A DNA stretch of 64,000 nucleotides from the NCBI GenBank assembly GCA_016702505.1, contig JADJDU010000030.1, forward strand, positions 372,001 to 436,000. Direction: 5' to 3'. Origin of the DNA: Microthrixaceae bacterium. GTDB lineage: Bacteria; Actinomycetota; Acidimicrobiia; Acidimicrobiales; Iamiaceae. The first letter of the stretch is position 1; every line of letters begins with the position of its first letter. The translations under genes were made by a program, and so were the position numbers. The notes beneath the pieces are model-generated. The model did not search any database and was not told the origin of the DNA. It saw only the letters and a program-made list of their open reading frames with translations. Positions 7,757-16,521 of this stretch are shown here, one piece after another.

Positions 7757-9238
7757 TCAGCGTCGCTTGCCGAAACGCCAACCGCGACGGTCTTCACCGT
7801 CGTCATCGAGGAAACCCGGGGTGGCGGTGTCGGTGGCATCGTCATCTCGGGGGCCGAGCGGGGTCTCCTCGGCCATGGCCTTGCGGAGCTCGGCCAGGAA
7901 GGCATCGTCGGAGTCATCGGGCTGAGGCTGGGGCGGCGGGTCGGTGAATCCCAGTTCCAGGACCGGGACCGGCGCCGTGGGAGGACCGCCGTCACCAGGT
8001 TCTTCATCTCCTGGCTCGTCGCCACCTCGCTCCTTATTGCCAGACCCGTCGACGACGGGTTCAGCACCGTCGGGATCGCCCAGATCACCGGCGTCGCTCC
8101 CGGAACCGAGTGCAGGCTCATCGGCGCTCGGCGTGACGTCACCGACGGTCTCGGGGGCAATCGCCCCAAAACTGTCAGCGCCCACCGAATCGTCGGATTC
8201 GTCGGTATCGGTGGCGGCAGCATCGGGAAGCCCGGTCGATCCTGTGGATTCGAACAGCTCAGCGGTTCCAGGCGAGGCGCCACGTTCGCCGACCGGGATG
8301 CTCGCAGCTCCTTCTTGAGCCTGAGCCGAGCGAGCTTCAGCCAACACCGGGTCATCGGCATCCTCCGAGGCCATGTCAGAACCGTCGGCGGATGCCATGA
8401 CCACATCGGCGCCGGAGCCATCAACGCCGCCATCTTCGATCGACGGCGATGGCGCCGACCGCTCGGACAGGTCGGATGGCTCAGACAGGTCGGACAGGTC
8501 GGGGATGACGACCGCCCGCAGCTCGGGCATGGGCGCCAGACGGAAGGCCGCCGGGTCCTCGAGCAGTCGCTGAAGCTCAGACGCGGCGCTGCGGAGCTGG
8601 ACCCGCTGTTCCTCTGCGTGGCTCTCCAGCACCGACACATCTGAGCGCAGGTTGTCTCGCGCTTCCTCCAGGCTGCGGATCTCGGCGGCCAAGCGGCTCC
8701 GGGCTTCGCCGCGGGCGGTCTCGATCTCGGCGTCGATCTCTCGGCGTCGTTGTTCGGACTCGACCTTGGTCGACTCCTCCAAGCGAGCCGCCTCGGTCCG
8801 GGCAACGGTGACCAGAGAATCTGCTTCCTCCCGCGCCTTGGTCAGCAGGGAATCCGCTTCCTCTCGGGCTTCGGCTACCGCAGCGTCGGCCGTGCGCTGA
8901 GCGAGCACCAGCGTCCGCCGGGCCTCCTCGGCCACCGCCTCGTCGTCTACAGCAGGAGCCGCAACCGGAGCTGGCATCTCGGCCAGACGGGCCTGCACCG
9001 CGGCCTCGACCTTGGCGTCGACTTCAGCCTGGATCTCAGCCTCGCTCCGGCCCGGCGCGCCGTCACCCTCACCAGCACCGGACACCTCACCGCCAGCGGC
9101 CTCGGCCAGACGGGCCTCCATCGCCGCGGCCATCTCCACGGCCTGATCGAGGAAATCGTCGACCTCTTGCTGGTCGTATCCCTTACGAGTGGTGGTGAAC
9201 TTGGCCTGTTCCAGCAGCAGCTTCAGCGTTCGCTCCAT
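7757..9238 (-). CDS. DivIVA-domain coiled-coil protein
   Basis: Polar-growth/division scaffold family. About 493 residues. The N-terminus carries the DivIVA core (KFTTTRKGYDQQEVDDFLDQAVEMAAAME), followed by an Ala/Glu-rich coiled coil to about residue 240 (AEEARRTLVLAQRTADAAVAEAREEADSL and onward), then a long acidic low-complexity tail ending in WRFGKRR. The ATG at 9238 is preferred because it opens with the DivIVA motif; a GTG at 9280 would overlap sepF. It is the last gene of the division cluster, 25 bp after sepF, where actinobacteria usually place wag31/divIVA, but it is longer and more acidic than Wag31. Confidence 0.85.
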   Translation of the reverse strand: MERTLKLLLEQAKFTTTRKGYDQQEVDDFLDQAVEMAAAMEARLAEAAGGEVSGAGEGDGAPGRSEAEIQAEVDAKVEAAVQARLAEMPAPVAAPAVDDEAVAEEARRTLVLAQRTADAAVAEAREEADSLLTKAREEADSLVTVARTEAARLEESTKVESEQRRREIDAEIETARGEARSRLAAEIRSLEEARDNLRSDVSVLESHAEEQRVQLRSAASELQRLLEDPAAFRLAPMPELRAVVIPDLSDLSEPSDLSERSAPSPSIEDGGVDGSGADVVMASADGSDMASEDADDPVLAEARSAQAQEGAASIPVGERGASPGTAELFESTGSTGLPDAAATDTDESDDSVGADSFGAIAPETVGDVTPSADEPALGSGSDAGDLGDPDGAEPVVDGSGNKERGGDEPGDEEPGDGGPPTAPVPVLELGFTDPPPQPQPDDSDDAFLAELRKAMAEETPLGPRDDDATDTATPGFLDDDGEDRRGWRFGKRR

Positions 9239-9263
9239 GGGGGGCGAGCCTACCCATGCTGAG

Positions 9264-9896
9264 TCAGGGCTCGTACCCACGCTCCTCGAGACGTCGCCGC
9301 TCGTCGGCCGACACCTCTACGTTGCCCGGAGTGAGCAGGTACACCTGGTTGACCAGTCGTTCCATCTGACCGCCGAGGCCATAACAAAGGCCGCTGGCGA
9401 AGTCTATGAGGCGACGAGAAAGGTCGCGATCTGCACCCTGGAGGTTCATGACCACCGGCTGGTTGGTCTTGAACTTGTCAGCCACGTCCTGAGCCTGGTT
9501 GAACGAAGCCGGAACCACCACGTGCGGCTTGGAGTTGGCGGTGATCGGAATCGGGCGGACCACCTGGGTCCGGGGCCGGCCTACGCCCTGAACGCCAGCC
9601 GGCGTCGTAGCAGTGGGCTGCACTGGAACCGGCACCGGCGTAGGCATCACGGCCGCGCTGGGCATGGGCAGCGGATCTCGGTTGAGCTGGCCCCTGGTGG
9701 AGATGGGTCGGACCTCTCCCAAAGCCGACGGTTCGTCGAAGGCGTCGGGCAGTGGTTCTGGGGCCGAGGGGCCGGATGAGGCCGCTCGCGGGGCCGACTC
9801 GCCCCGATCGGGCTGAGGCGCGGCACCATCTACGTGATATTGCTCGTAGTCGGCGTCGTCACCGAGACCGAGCTGGATCAGCACCTTTTTCAGCAT
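9264..9896 (-). CDS. sepF: Cell division protein SepF
   Basis: Membrane-binding FtsZ anchor. The 210-residue protein starts MLKKVLIQLGLGDDADYE, an amphipathic membrane-targeting helix, followed by a Pro-rich linker and the SepF core (IPITANSKPHVVVPASFNQAQDVADKFKTNQPVVMNL; DRDLSRRLIDFASGLCYGLGGQMERL; VYLLTPGNVEVS). The ATG at 9896 is fixed by this helix. It lies 10 bp after pgeF in the order ftsZ-pgeF-sepF-divIVA. Confidence 0.95.
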   Translation of the reverse strand: MLKKVLIQLGLGDDADYEQYHVDGAAPQPDRGESAPRAASSGPSAPEPLPDAFDEPSALGEVRPISTRGQLNRDPLPMPSAAVMPTPVPVPVQPTATTPAGVQGVGRPRTQVVRPIPITANSKPHVVVPASFNQAQDVADKFKTNQPVVMNLQGADRDLSRRLIDFASGLCYGLGGQMERLVNQVYLLTPGNVEVSADERRRLEERGYEP

Positions 9897-9906
9897 CGTG
9901 CCAATT

Positions 9907-10569
9907 CTACCCGTGGCTGGCGTCCGAAGGCGGCACCCAGGCCACCGCCACCTGTCGGCCTCGCTCGCCTCGCGCCCGATGGGACCAGTGGTTCGGGCTG
10001 CACGCCGTGCACACGCCGACGACGGCAAGGGGCACCTGATACTCGGCCAGAGCCGCCGCCACCGTTGCGGGCACGTCCAACGCCGGCGTGCCGTCCCAGG
10101 TGGTGGAGCAGACCTCGGGACCGAACCGTTGCACCATCGAGTCGAGGTCATCGGCCCCGAAGGCGTAGTGGTGGGCGGCGATGGTGGGGCCGAGAACAGC
10201 GCGACGGACCGGGCCCAGATCTGCCAATGCCTCCACGGCACGACCCACCACACCGGCCAAGAGCCCCCGCCAACCGGCGTGGACCACACCAACGGCACCA
10301 TCGGCCAGCAGGACCAGCGGGGCACAGTCGGCAGTCGCCACCGCCACCACCGCACCCGGCACCGAGGTGACCGCGGCGTCAGCCGCCATACCGGCATGAG
10401 CACCCGGTGATCGCACCACAACGACGTCGGCACCGTGGACCTGACGGAGCCAGGTCCACGGCAGTGGTGCCACCGCGTCCCGTCGGGTCGCCAGCACCGC
10501 GGAATCGCCGGTGACGGCCAGATCCCCGTGGGAACGATCCGTGAAGATGAACCGGCCCTCCGACGGCAT
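9907..10569 (-). CDS. pgeF: Peptidoglycan editing factor PgeF (YfiH / polyphenol-oxidase family)
   Basis: Family of copper/zinc-type amidases acting on mis-built peptidoglycan precursors or on nucleosides. About 220 residues: RQVHGADVVVVRSPG, ADAAVTSVPGAVVAVATADCAPLVLLADG and VGVVHAGWRGLLAGVV carry the conserved His and Cys of the active site, and LGPTIAAHHYAFG follows. The ATG at 10569 is the first usable start after the ftsZ stop; no good Shine-Dalgarno site is visible, so a non-canonical earlier start is possible. It sits between ftsZ and sepF, as in many actinobacteria. Confidence 0.9.
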   Translation of the reverse strand: MPSEGRFIFTDRSHGDLAVTGDSAVLATRRDAVAPLPWTWLRQVHGADVVVVRSPGAHAGMAADAAVTSVPGAVVAVATADCAPLVLLADGAVGVVHAGWRGLLAGVVGRAVEALADLGPVRRAVLGPTIAAHHYAFGADDLDSMVQRFGPEVCSTTWDGTPALDVPATVAAALAEYQVPLAVVGVCTACSPNHWSHRARGERGRQVAVAWVPPSDASHG

Positions 10570-10621
10570 CGGAGCCAGTTTGTCGGTCAGCGCGCTCGAC
10601 AGTGCCTTGACCCGCGTGTGG

Positions 10622-11719
10622 TCAGCGCAAGAAGGAGGGGACGTCGAACTCGTCGCCGTCATCTGGCTCGTCGTCGAAGAGATCGCTGGTCCGCACCGGG
10701 CGGGCGGCGGGCACCTCACCAGTGCGCTCCGCGGTACCGGCCCGACGCGGTTCGCGGCCGGCCTTCTCGTCCCAGCGGTCGAAACCAGCGGCGATGACCG
10801 TGACCCGGACCTCGTCACCCATCTCGTCGTCGATGACGGTGCCGAAGATGATGTTGGCATCGGGGTGGGCCACGCCGTGGATGACCTCGGCAGCCTCGTT
10901 CACCTCGAACAGACCCAAGTCGCTGCCACCCGCAATCGACAACAGGATGCCACGCGCCCCCTCGATCGATGCCTCTAGCAAGGGGCTGGAGATGGCGGCT
11001 CGGGCCGCGTTCAGGGCCCGGCCTTCACCGGTGGCGTGACCGATGCCCATCAGGGCGGAGCCGGCGTTGGACATGATCATCTTCACGTCGGCGAAGTCGG
11101 TGTTGATGACACCGGGCGTGGTGATGAGGTCGGTGATCCCCTGTACGCCCTGGAGCAGCACCTCATCTGCCATCTTGAAGGCGTTGATCATCGACGTCTT
11201 CTCGTTGGAGACGGTGAGCAACCGATCGTTGGGGATGACGATCTGGGTGTCGACCTTCTCCTTGAGCTTCTGGATGCCCGACTCGGCCTGCACCGACCGA
11301 CGACGACCCTCGAAGGAGAACGGACGGGTGACCACGCCGATGGTGAGCGCCCCGATGTTCTTGGCGATCTCGGCGATCACTGGGGCCGCACCCGTTCCGG
11401 TGCCACCGCCCTTACCGGCGGTGATGAACACCATGTCGGCGCCCTGGAGCACCTCTTCGATCTCCTGGCGATGCTCCTCGGCCGCGGACCGGCCGACCTC
11501 GGGATCGCTACCTGCACCGAGGCCTCGGGTGAGCTCCCGACCGATGTCCAACTTGATGTCGGCGTCGCTCATCAACAGGGCCTGGGCGTCGGTGTTCACC
11601 GCTATGAACTCGACGCCTTTGAGGCCGGCGTCGATCATGCGGTTGACGGCGTTGACACCGCCGCCACCGACGCCGACGACCTTGATGACGGCCAGGTAGT
11701 TCTGCGGGTTGCCAGCCAT
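10622..11719 (-). CDS. ftsZ: Cell division GTPase FtsZ
   Basis: Tubulin-like GTPase that builds the Z-ring. 365 residues beginning MAGNPQNYLAVIKVVGVGGGG. Visible motifs: GVGGGGVNAVNRM (nucleotide binding), the signature GGGTGTGAAPVIAE, and the T7-loop region VKMIMSNAGSALMG. It ends in DEFDVPSFLR, the conserved C-terminal peptide that binds SepF and other partners. The ATG at 11719 has GGAGGT 6 nt upstream. A perfect hairpin lies in the leader between ftsQ and ftsZ. Confidence 0.98.
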   Translation of the reverse strand: MAGNPQNYLAVIKVVGVGGGGVNAVNRMIDAGLKGVEFIAVNTDAQALLMSDADIKLDIGRELTRGLGAGSDPEVGRSAAEEHRQEIEEVLQGADMVFITAGKGGGTGTGAAPVIAEIAKNIGALTIGVVTRPFSFEGRRRSVQAESGIQKLKEKVDTQIVIPNDRLLTVSNEKTSMINAFKMADEVLLQGVQGITDLITTPGVINTDFADVKMIMSNAGSALMGIGHATGEGRALNAARAAISSPLLEASIEGARGILLSIAGGSDLGLFEVNEAAEVIHGVAHPDANIIFGTVIDDEMGDEVRVTVIAAGFDRWDEKAGREPRRAGTAERTGEVPAARPVRTSDLFDDEPDDGDEFDVPSFLR

Positions 11720-11816
11720 GGGTGCTACCTCCACGAGGATGGGGTGAGGCCGGACCGGTTCGCCGGGCCGACGGGAGAAGGATGGATTGGTTGGTACAGC
11801 GAAGTGGGCCGCGCCC

Positions 11817-11841
11817 AACCCTCGACCTTTGGTCGAGGGTT
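11817..11841. promoter_or_regulatory. Perfect 11-bp inverted repeat between ftsQ and ftsZ
   Basis: AACCCTCGACC, a TTT loop, then GGTCGAGGGTT: an uninterrupted 11-bp stem in the 148-bp ftsQ-ftsZ gap. No T tract follows in the minus direction, so it does not look like a standard intrinsic terminator. An operator, an RNA processing site or an attenuator controlling ftsZ are all possible. Confidence 0.65.
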
Positions 11842-11867
11842 ATGTAAACCTCGATGGATGGGCGACA

Positions 11868-12713
11868 TTATGCACCCCCTGGATCGAGGTCGGTCAAGGA
11901 CGCAGCTTCGGCCCGCTCGGTGCCGGGCTTCGGGGTGACCGAAGGAGAAGACGGAACCCGAACGTCGAGGGCGGCGATGGTGGACCGGTCAGCCTGTTCG
12001 AGCAGCGCTTCGATGGCGACGAACTTGGCCCGGATGCGGCTGGAATCCCCCACACGCACCGTTATGCCATCTCGGAGGGTGAGCCAGACGTCTGAGCGTT
12101 TCAGCTGCCCCGACTCCACCTCCTCGGCCAGCGAGCTGGGGATGGCCGCCAGCACCTCGAGCACCAGACGCTGACGCCGATCCAGCTGGGTCCCGGGCGG
12201 GCCGAACTGGACGCCTATCAGGGGCAGGTCGGAAGTGGTCCCCGGTACTGCTGCTCCCAGAACCCGCCCCGACCCATCGGCCGCGACGCCGGCCGTGTCC
12301 ACCGCCACCGGAATCCGAGCATCGACCACCACCGAAACGGTCCCGGGCCAGCGCCGTTGCACGACGACCGTGTCGACCCAAGCCAGGGCGGAAACCCGCT
12401 GTTCGACTGCGGCGACGTCGACATCGAGCAACGGAGTACCCCGTTCCACATCCGCCGCCTGAACCACATCAGCGCGGGCTCGACCGGCAGCCCCTTCGAC
12501 TAGGACATCGTCCACGTCGAGTGCTGCGGTGCGGGTGAGGCCGTAGGCGCCGCCCAGCGACACGAGGATCAACGCCCCCACCGCCACCCGGCGGAAGCGC
12601 CGTCGCTGCCGATCACGGGACACCTCGTCTCGACGCGCTTCCAGCCGGGGGTCGATGAACGACTGCGGCCGGGAAGATGCCGACCGACGACGCTCGAGGG
12701 TCCCGGTGCTCAT
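11868..12713 (-). CDS. ftsQ: Cell division protein FtsQ (POTRA domain)
   Basis: Bitopic divisome protein. The 281 residues include a basic cytoplasmic N-terminus (RRRSASSRPQSFIDPRLEARRDE), a transmembrane segment at about 43-62 (VAVGALILVSLGGAYGLT), a POTRA domain (LDVDDVLVEGAAGRARADVVQAA, LLDVDVAAVEQRVSALAWVDTVVVQRRWPGTV) and an FtsQ beta domain. Its ATG overlaps the murB stop (ATGA). Confidence 0.94.
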   Translation of the reverse strand: MSTGTLERRRSASSRPQSFIDPRLEARRDEVSRDRQRRRFRRVAVGALILVSLGGAYGLTRTAALDVDDVLVEGAAGRARADVVQAADVERGTPLLDVDVAAVEQRVSALAWVDTVVVQRRWPGTVSVVVDARIPVAVDTAGVAADGSGRVLGAAVPGTTSDLPLIGVQFGPPGTQLDRRQRLVLEVLAAIPSSLAEEVESGQLKRSDVWLTLRDGITVRVGDSSRIRAKFVAIEALLEQADRSTIAALDVRVPSSPSVTPKPGTERAEAASLTDLDPGGA

Positions 12714-13735
12714 CGGCCCGCCTCGCCGCTGGCCGAATCGGGGCGTTCCCCGCTGAGCTGGTCCGGGGTGAAGCCGACCAGACAGGTCTCTGCGTGCAAC
12801 GTGACGCCGGCCGAGTCTCGGACCCGTCGGCTGACGGCGTGCATCAACGCCAACACGTCGTCGGCTGACCCGCCCGGGTCGGCCTGGATGAAGTTGGCAT
12901 GCTTGGTGGACACCTCGGCGGACCCGACCCTCAGGCCCTTGGCTCCGGCCTGGTCGATCAGGCGGCCGGCCGAATCACCCGGGGGGTTGGTGAACACCGA
13001 TCCGGCGTTGGGTCCACCGGGCTGGTTGTCACGACGCCAGCGCACGATCTCGGACAGCTCGCCTTCGGACCTGGCCTGGTCTCCCTGGGCTAGACGCAGC
13101 TCGGCCCAGGCCACCACCTGGTGTGCCGCCACCGAGGAGGTGCGGTAACCCAGGTCGAGATCGGTCGGCATCACCTCTCCATCCTCGCCCAGCCGGAGGT
13201 CCACGACGCGGACCCTCGCCAGCGACGCCGCGATATCGGAACCATGGCCTCCGGCGTTCATGCGAACCGCTCCGCCCACCGTGCCGGGAACGCCGACCGC
13301 CCACTCGAACCCGGTGAGCCCAGCGGCCACCGTCATGCGAGCCACCACCGGCAAAAGGGCGGCGCCACCAGCGCGAACCGTGGCCCATCCATCGACCGTT
13401 TCACCGACGGTCACCTCGGCCAGGCCAGCACCGAGTCGCACGGCCAGGCCACCGAACCCGGCATCGGCGACCAACAGGTTGGAGCCCCGCCCCAAGACCA
13501 CGACTGGCAGCGGGGCCCGGGCGACCACACCGGCGAGGGTGAGCAGTTCAGTGGCGGAGTCCACCGAAACGAATCGGGCGGCCACACCGCCGACCCGATA
13601 GGTGGTGAGCGGGCCGATCGGTTCGTGGTGGCTCACCGCCAACCCAGGCCCCGTGGTCTCGGCCAGCGCCCGGTCGAACCGAGACAGTTCGTCCTCGGTT
13701 GCCGCGCCGAACAGGTTGTCGAATCCGGTGCTCAT
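12710..13735 (-). CDS. murB: UDP-N-acetylenolpyruvoylglucosamine reductase
   Basis: FAD enzyme reducing enolpyruvyl-UDP-GlcNAc to UDP-MurNAc. About 341 residues: LTTYRVGGVAARFV (FAD site), VVLGRGSNLLVADAGFGGLAVRL, FEWAVGVPGTVGGAVRMNAGGHG, and the C-terminal PNAGSVFTNPPGDSAGRLIDQAGAKG with the catalytic Ser in GSVF. The ATG at 13735 lies 7 bp after the murC stop; a longer frame would run into murC. It overlaps ftsQ by 4 bp. Confidence 0.96.
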   Translation of the reverse strand: MSTGFDNLFGAATEDELSRFDRALAETTGPGLAVSHHEPIGPLTTYRVGGVAARFVSVDSATELLTLAGVVARAPLPVVVLGRGSNLLVADAGFGGLAVRLGAGLAEVTVGETVDGWATVRAGGAALLPVVARMTVAAGLTGFEWAVGVPGTVGGAVRMNAGGHGSDIAASLARVRVVDLRLGEDGEVMPTDLDLGYRTSSVAAHQVVAWAELRLAQGDQARSEGELSEIVRWRRDNQPGGPNAGSVFTNPPGDSAGRLIDQAGAKGLRVGSAEVSTKHANFIQADPGGSADDVLALMHAVSRRVRDSAGVTLHAETCLVGFTPDQLSGERPDSASGEAGR

Positions 13736-13742
13736 GGGTAGC

Positions 13743-15332
13743 TCAGGCCCCCTGGTCACCGGGTTCGACAACGTCGTCTACATCCCCGTCTGCGTTCCCG
13801 CCTACATCCCCGTCTACGTTCCCGTCGACAGTGTCGACAGCACCTTCCCCCGCCACCTCTCCACGACCGATCCCCGAGATGTCCGGCGTCGACGGAGCCG
13901 GAGAGGGTGACGCCAACACGGTCAGCAGGCGAGGACCGAGGAGGTGGACATCTCCCGCCCCGATGGTGAGGACCAGGTCTCCCGACCTCACCGTGGTTCG
14001 CAACCAGGCCAGGGCATCGTCCAGGCCCGGAGTCCAACCCACCGTGACACCTGGGCGAGCCTCCAGGGCGGCATGGGCCACCGTGAGGCCCGTGACACCC
14101 GCTACCGCGGTCTCGCCAGCGCCGTACACGTCGGTGACCGCGACGACGTCGGCCATGGCGACCGCCGCGCCCTGCTCGACTCCCAACGCCTCGGTCCTGG
14201 AATAACGGTGGGGTTGGAACACGGCAACCACACGATCCCAGCCCGCTTCCTGAGCCGATGCGAGCAGGGCGCGGATCTTGCCCGGGTTGTGGGCGTAGTC
14301 GTCCACCACGGTGATCCCGTCGACCTCGCCCACGACCTCGAAGCGTCGAGCCACACCCCGATACCGACCCACGGCAGCCACAGCCCGCTCCACCGGGATC
14401 CCGTGGGTCGCCGCCACCGCCACCGCCACCGCCGCGTTGCGGGCGTGATGGCGCCCAGGGGTGCCGATCTCCACTGGTCCCACCTCGATGCCACCGTGGG
14501 TCAGGCCGAAGCTGGTGGTGAGCCGCTCCACTTGCACCGAATGGATCCGCCAGTCGGCCCCGGCACACTCCCCGACCGTCACCGCGTCGTGACGAGCCGC
14601 CAGCTCCACCGCCCTCGGATCGACCCGACCGCTGCCGTCGGGGTTGTCTATGCACACCACTCCGACGGTGGCCTGGGCCAAGAAGCGATCGAACCCGGCC
14701 TCGATCGCCTCGATCGAACCCCAGAAGTCGAGGTGATCCTCCTCCACGTTGGTGACCACCGCGGTGTGGGCACCGAGCCGCTCGAAGGATCCGTCGCTCT
14801 CGTCGGCCTCCACCACGAACAGACCTGCCTCGCCGCCCCAGCGTGCCGCGGCGTCGAGGGTCACGGGCTGGGCACCGACCAGGAACGAAGGGTCGGCCCC
14901 GGCCTCGTCTAGCAGTGTGGCCAACATGGCGGTGGTTGACGTCTTGCCGTGGGTGCCAGACACGGCGACGGTGGGCCGCAGGGCGCAGATACCAGCGAGG
15001 ATCCCGGCCCGGTCCAGCACCAACGCACCGGCCGCAGCCAGCTCGGCCACGGTCTCGGGAGCGGGTCGGAACGCCGTGGAGTGGGCCACGAGGTCAGCGG
15101 CCATGGCTTCGGTCGTGGTGAACAGGTCTGCTTCACCAACTGCTTCGACCCCGACACCGGCAGCGTTCAGCGCGGGCCAGGCCCCGGTGACGACCACATC
15201 GGTCCCGGTGACGACATGACCAAGCCGGGCCAATATCACCGCGATGGCGCTGACGCCGGCGCCGCCCACCCCCACCAGGTGGATTCGGCGCGGCCGGCTC
15301 AGATCCACCGCCACCCCGGTCTCGTCAACCAC
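13743..15332 (-). CDS. murC: UDP-N-acetylmuramate--L-alanine ligase
   Basis: Adds L-Ala to UDP-MurNAc with ATP. About 529 residues: Rossmann-like IHLVGVGGAGVSAIAVILARLGH, P-loop VAVSGTHGKTSTTAML, VVEADESDGSF, and NVEEDHLDFWG. The C-terminus (GEVAGEGAVDTVDGN... then GDVGG and GDVDD repeats) is an acidic tail of about 40 residues not found in most MurC. The GTG at 15332 overlaps the murG stop (GTGGTTGA) and has GAGG upstream. Confidence 0.96.
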   Translation of the reverse strand: MVDETGVAVDLSRPRRIHLVGVGGAGVSAIAVILARLGHVVTGTDVVVTGAWPALNAAGVGVEAVGEADLFTTTEAMAADLVAHSTAFRPAPETVAELAAAGALVLDRAGILAGICALRPTVAVSGTHGKTSTTAMLATLLDEAGADPSFLVGAQPVTLDAAARWGGEAGLFVVEADESDGSFERLGAHTAVVTNVEEDHLDFWGSIEAIEAGFDRFLAQATVGVVCIDNPDGSGRVDPRAVELAARHDAVTVGECAGADWRIHSVQVERLTTSFGLTHGGIEVGPVEIGTPGRHHARNAAVAVAVAATHGIPVERAVAAVGRYRGVARRFEVVGEVDGITVVDDYAHNPGKIRALLASAQEAGWDRVVAVFQPHRYSRTEALGVEQGAAVAMADVVAVTDVYGAGETAVAGVTGLTVAHAALEARPGVTVGWTPGLDDALAWLRTTVRSGDLVLTIGAGDVHLLGPRLLTVLASPSPAPSTPDISGIGRGEVAGEGAVDTVDGNVDGDVGGNADGDVDDVVEPGDQGA

Positions 15333-16521
15333 GGGCCACGGCCTCGACCACCTCGCCGGCCCGCTCTGCCGCGTCGACCTTGGCCGCCCCACGCATGGCG
15401 CGGGCCATCGCCTCCAGGCGATCGGGGTCGCCCAACAAGGCTGTCAGCTCCGTCTCGAGCCGGTCGGCGTCGAGCTCGGCGTCGGGCACAACGACCGCGC
15501 CGCCGGTGGCGGCCACCGCCTTGGCGTTGGCCATCTGGTGGTCTCGGGTAGCGATGGGGAGAGGAACCAGGATCGATGGCAACCCGGCCGCCATCAACTC
15601 GAACACGCTACCGCCAGCACGGGTAACCGCCAGATCGGAGGCGTCGAGCAGGAGGTGCATGCGGTCCTCGTATCGAACCTGTTGGTACACCAGCCCCCCC
15701 GGTGGCGGCACCGGCGCGTCGGCGGTGAAGTCGTGGAAGTCCCGCGAACCGATGACGTGGCGGATGGCCAGATCGGACCGATCGGCCCACCGTTCCGCCA
15801 GGCCCTTGACGGCCTCGTTGATCCGCCTGGAACCAAGCGAGCCCGCGAAGACGCCGATGACGGTGCGATCGGCGGGCAGGCCCAGAGCGGCCCGGGCCGC
15901 GGCCGGGTCGGGATGCTCGGCCATCTCCCTGATCTCAGGTCTCAGCGGGTTACCGGTGACCACCGAACGAGGGAGATCGGTACCGGCGAAGGACACCGCC
16001 GCAGCCCGGGCCACCCGTCGTAGCAGCCGGTTGACCGCACCCGCCTTCTTGTTCTGCTCCAACAACACGATCGGAATCCGCAAGAGCACAGCCCCCAACC
16101 CACAGGCGAAGGAGGCGTAGCCCCCCAACACCACCACGACCGACGGCCGATGACGGCGAACCAGGGCGAATCCCTTGAACATGGCTCGTATCAGGTCGAC
16201 GACGGCCACCACGTTGGCCGGGGTGAGCCGACGCTGGATCCCGCGCCCCGGCAACAGGTCGACCGCGAACCCGGCCTGGGGGACCATGATCCCCTCTGGG
16301 CCGCGGGCGGAGCCCACGAAGTGGATCGAAGCCGGGTCACGGCCACCGGTCACCAGCGCTCGGGCCAAGGCCAAACCGGGCAGGAGGTGGCCTGCCGTTC
16401 CTCCTCCGGCCACGACAGCCCACGTAGCCACATCGCCGCCGCCTGCGGATCGACCCGACGGGGAAGGCGCCGGTCGCTCCGAGTCGCCGTGTGCCGCTAC
16501 CGGCTCGTCCCGCTCCGACAT
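15325..16521 (-). CDS. murG: Undecaprenyl-PP-MurNAc-pentapeptide GlcNAc transferase
   Basis: GT28 enzyme that converts lipid I to lipid II on the inner face of the membrane. About 398 residues, with some 30 extra hydrophilic residues before the first motif. Visible: VVAGGGTAGHLLPGLALA, FVGSARGPEG, GGYASFACGLGAVLLRIPIVLLEQN, GVFAGSLGSRRINEAV, and the donor site RAGGSVFELMAAGLPSILVPLPIATRDHQMANA. The ATG at 16521 overlaps the ftsW stop (ATGA). Confidence 0.96.
   Translation of the reverse strand: MSERDEPVAAHGDSERPAPSPSGRSAGGGDVATWAVVAGGGTAGHLLPGLALARALVTGGRDPASIHFVGSARGPEGIMVPQAGFAVDLLPGRGIQRRLTPANVVAVVDLIRAMFKGFALVRRHRPSVVVVLGGYASFACGLGAVLLRIPIVLLEQNKKAGAVNRLLRRVARAAAVSFAGTDLPRSVVTGNPLRPEIREMAEHPDPAAARAALGLPADRTVIGVFAGSLGSRRINEAVKGLAERWADRSDLAIRHVIGSRDFHDFTADAPVPPPGGLVYQQVRYEDRMHLLLDASDLAVTRAGGSVFELMAAGLPSILVPLPIATRDHQMANAKAVAATGGAVVVPDAELDADRLETELTALLGDPDRLEAMARAMRGAAKVDAAERAGEVVEAVARG

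Noticed and set aside
7687..8805. Long open frame antisense-phased to the divIVA-like gene
   Set aside because: It overlaps the real DivIVA frame on the same strand; its Pro/Arg/Ser-rich translation is typical of a shifted frame in GC-rich DNA.
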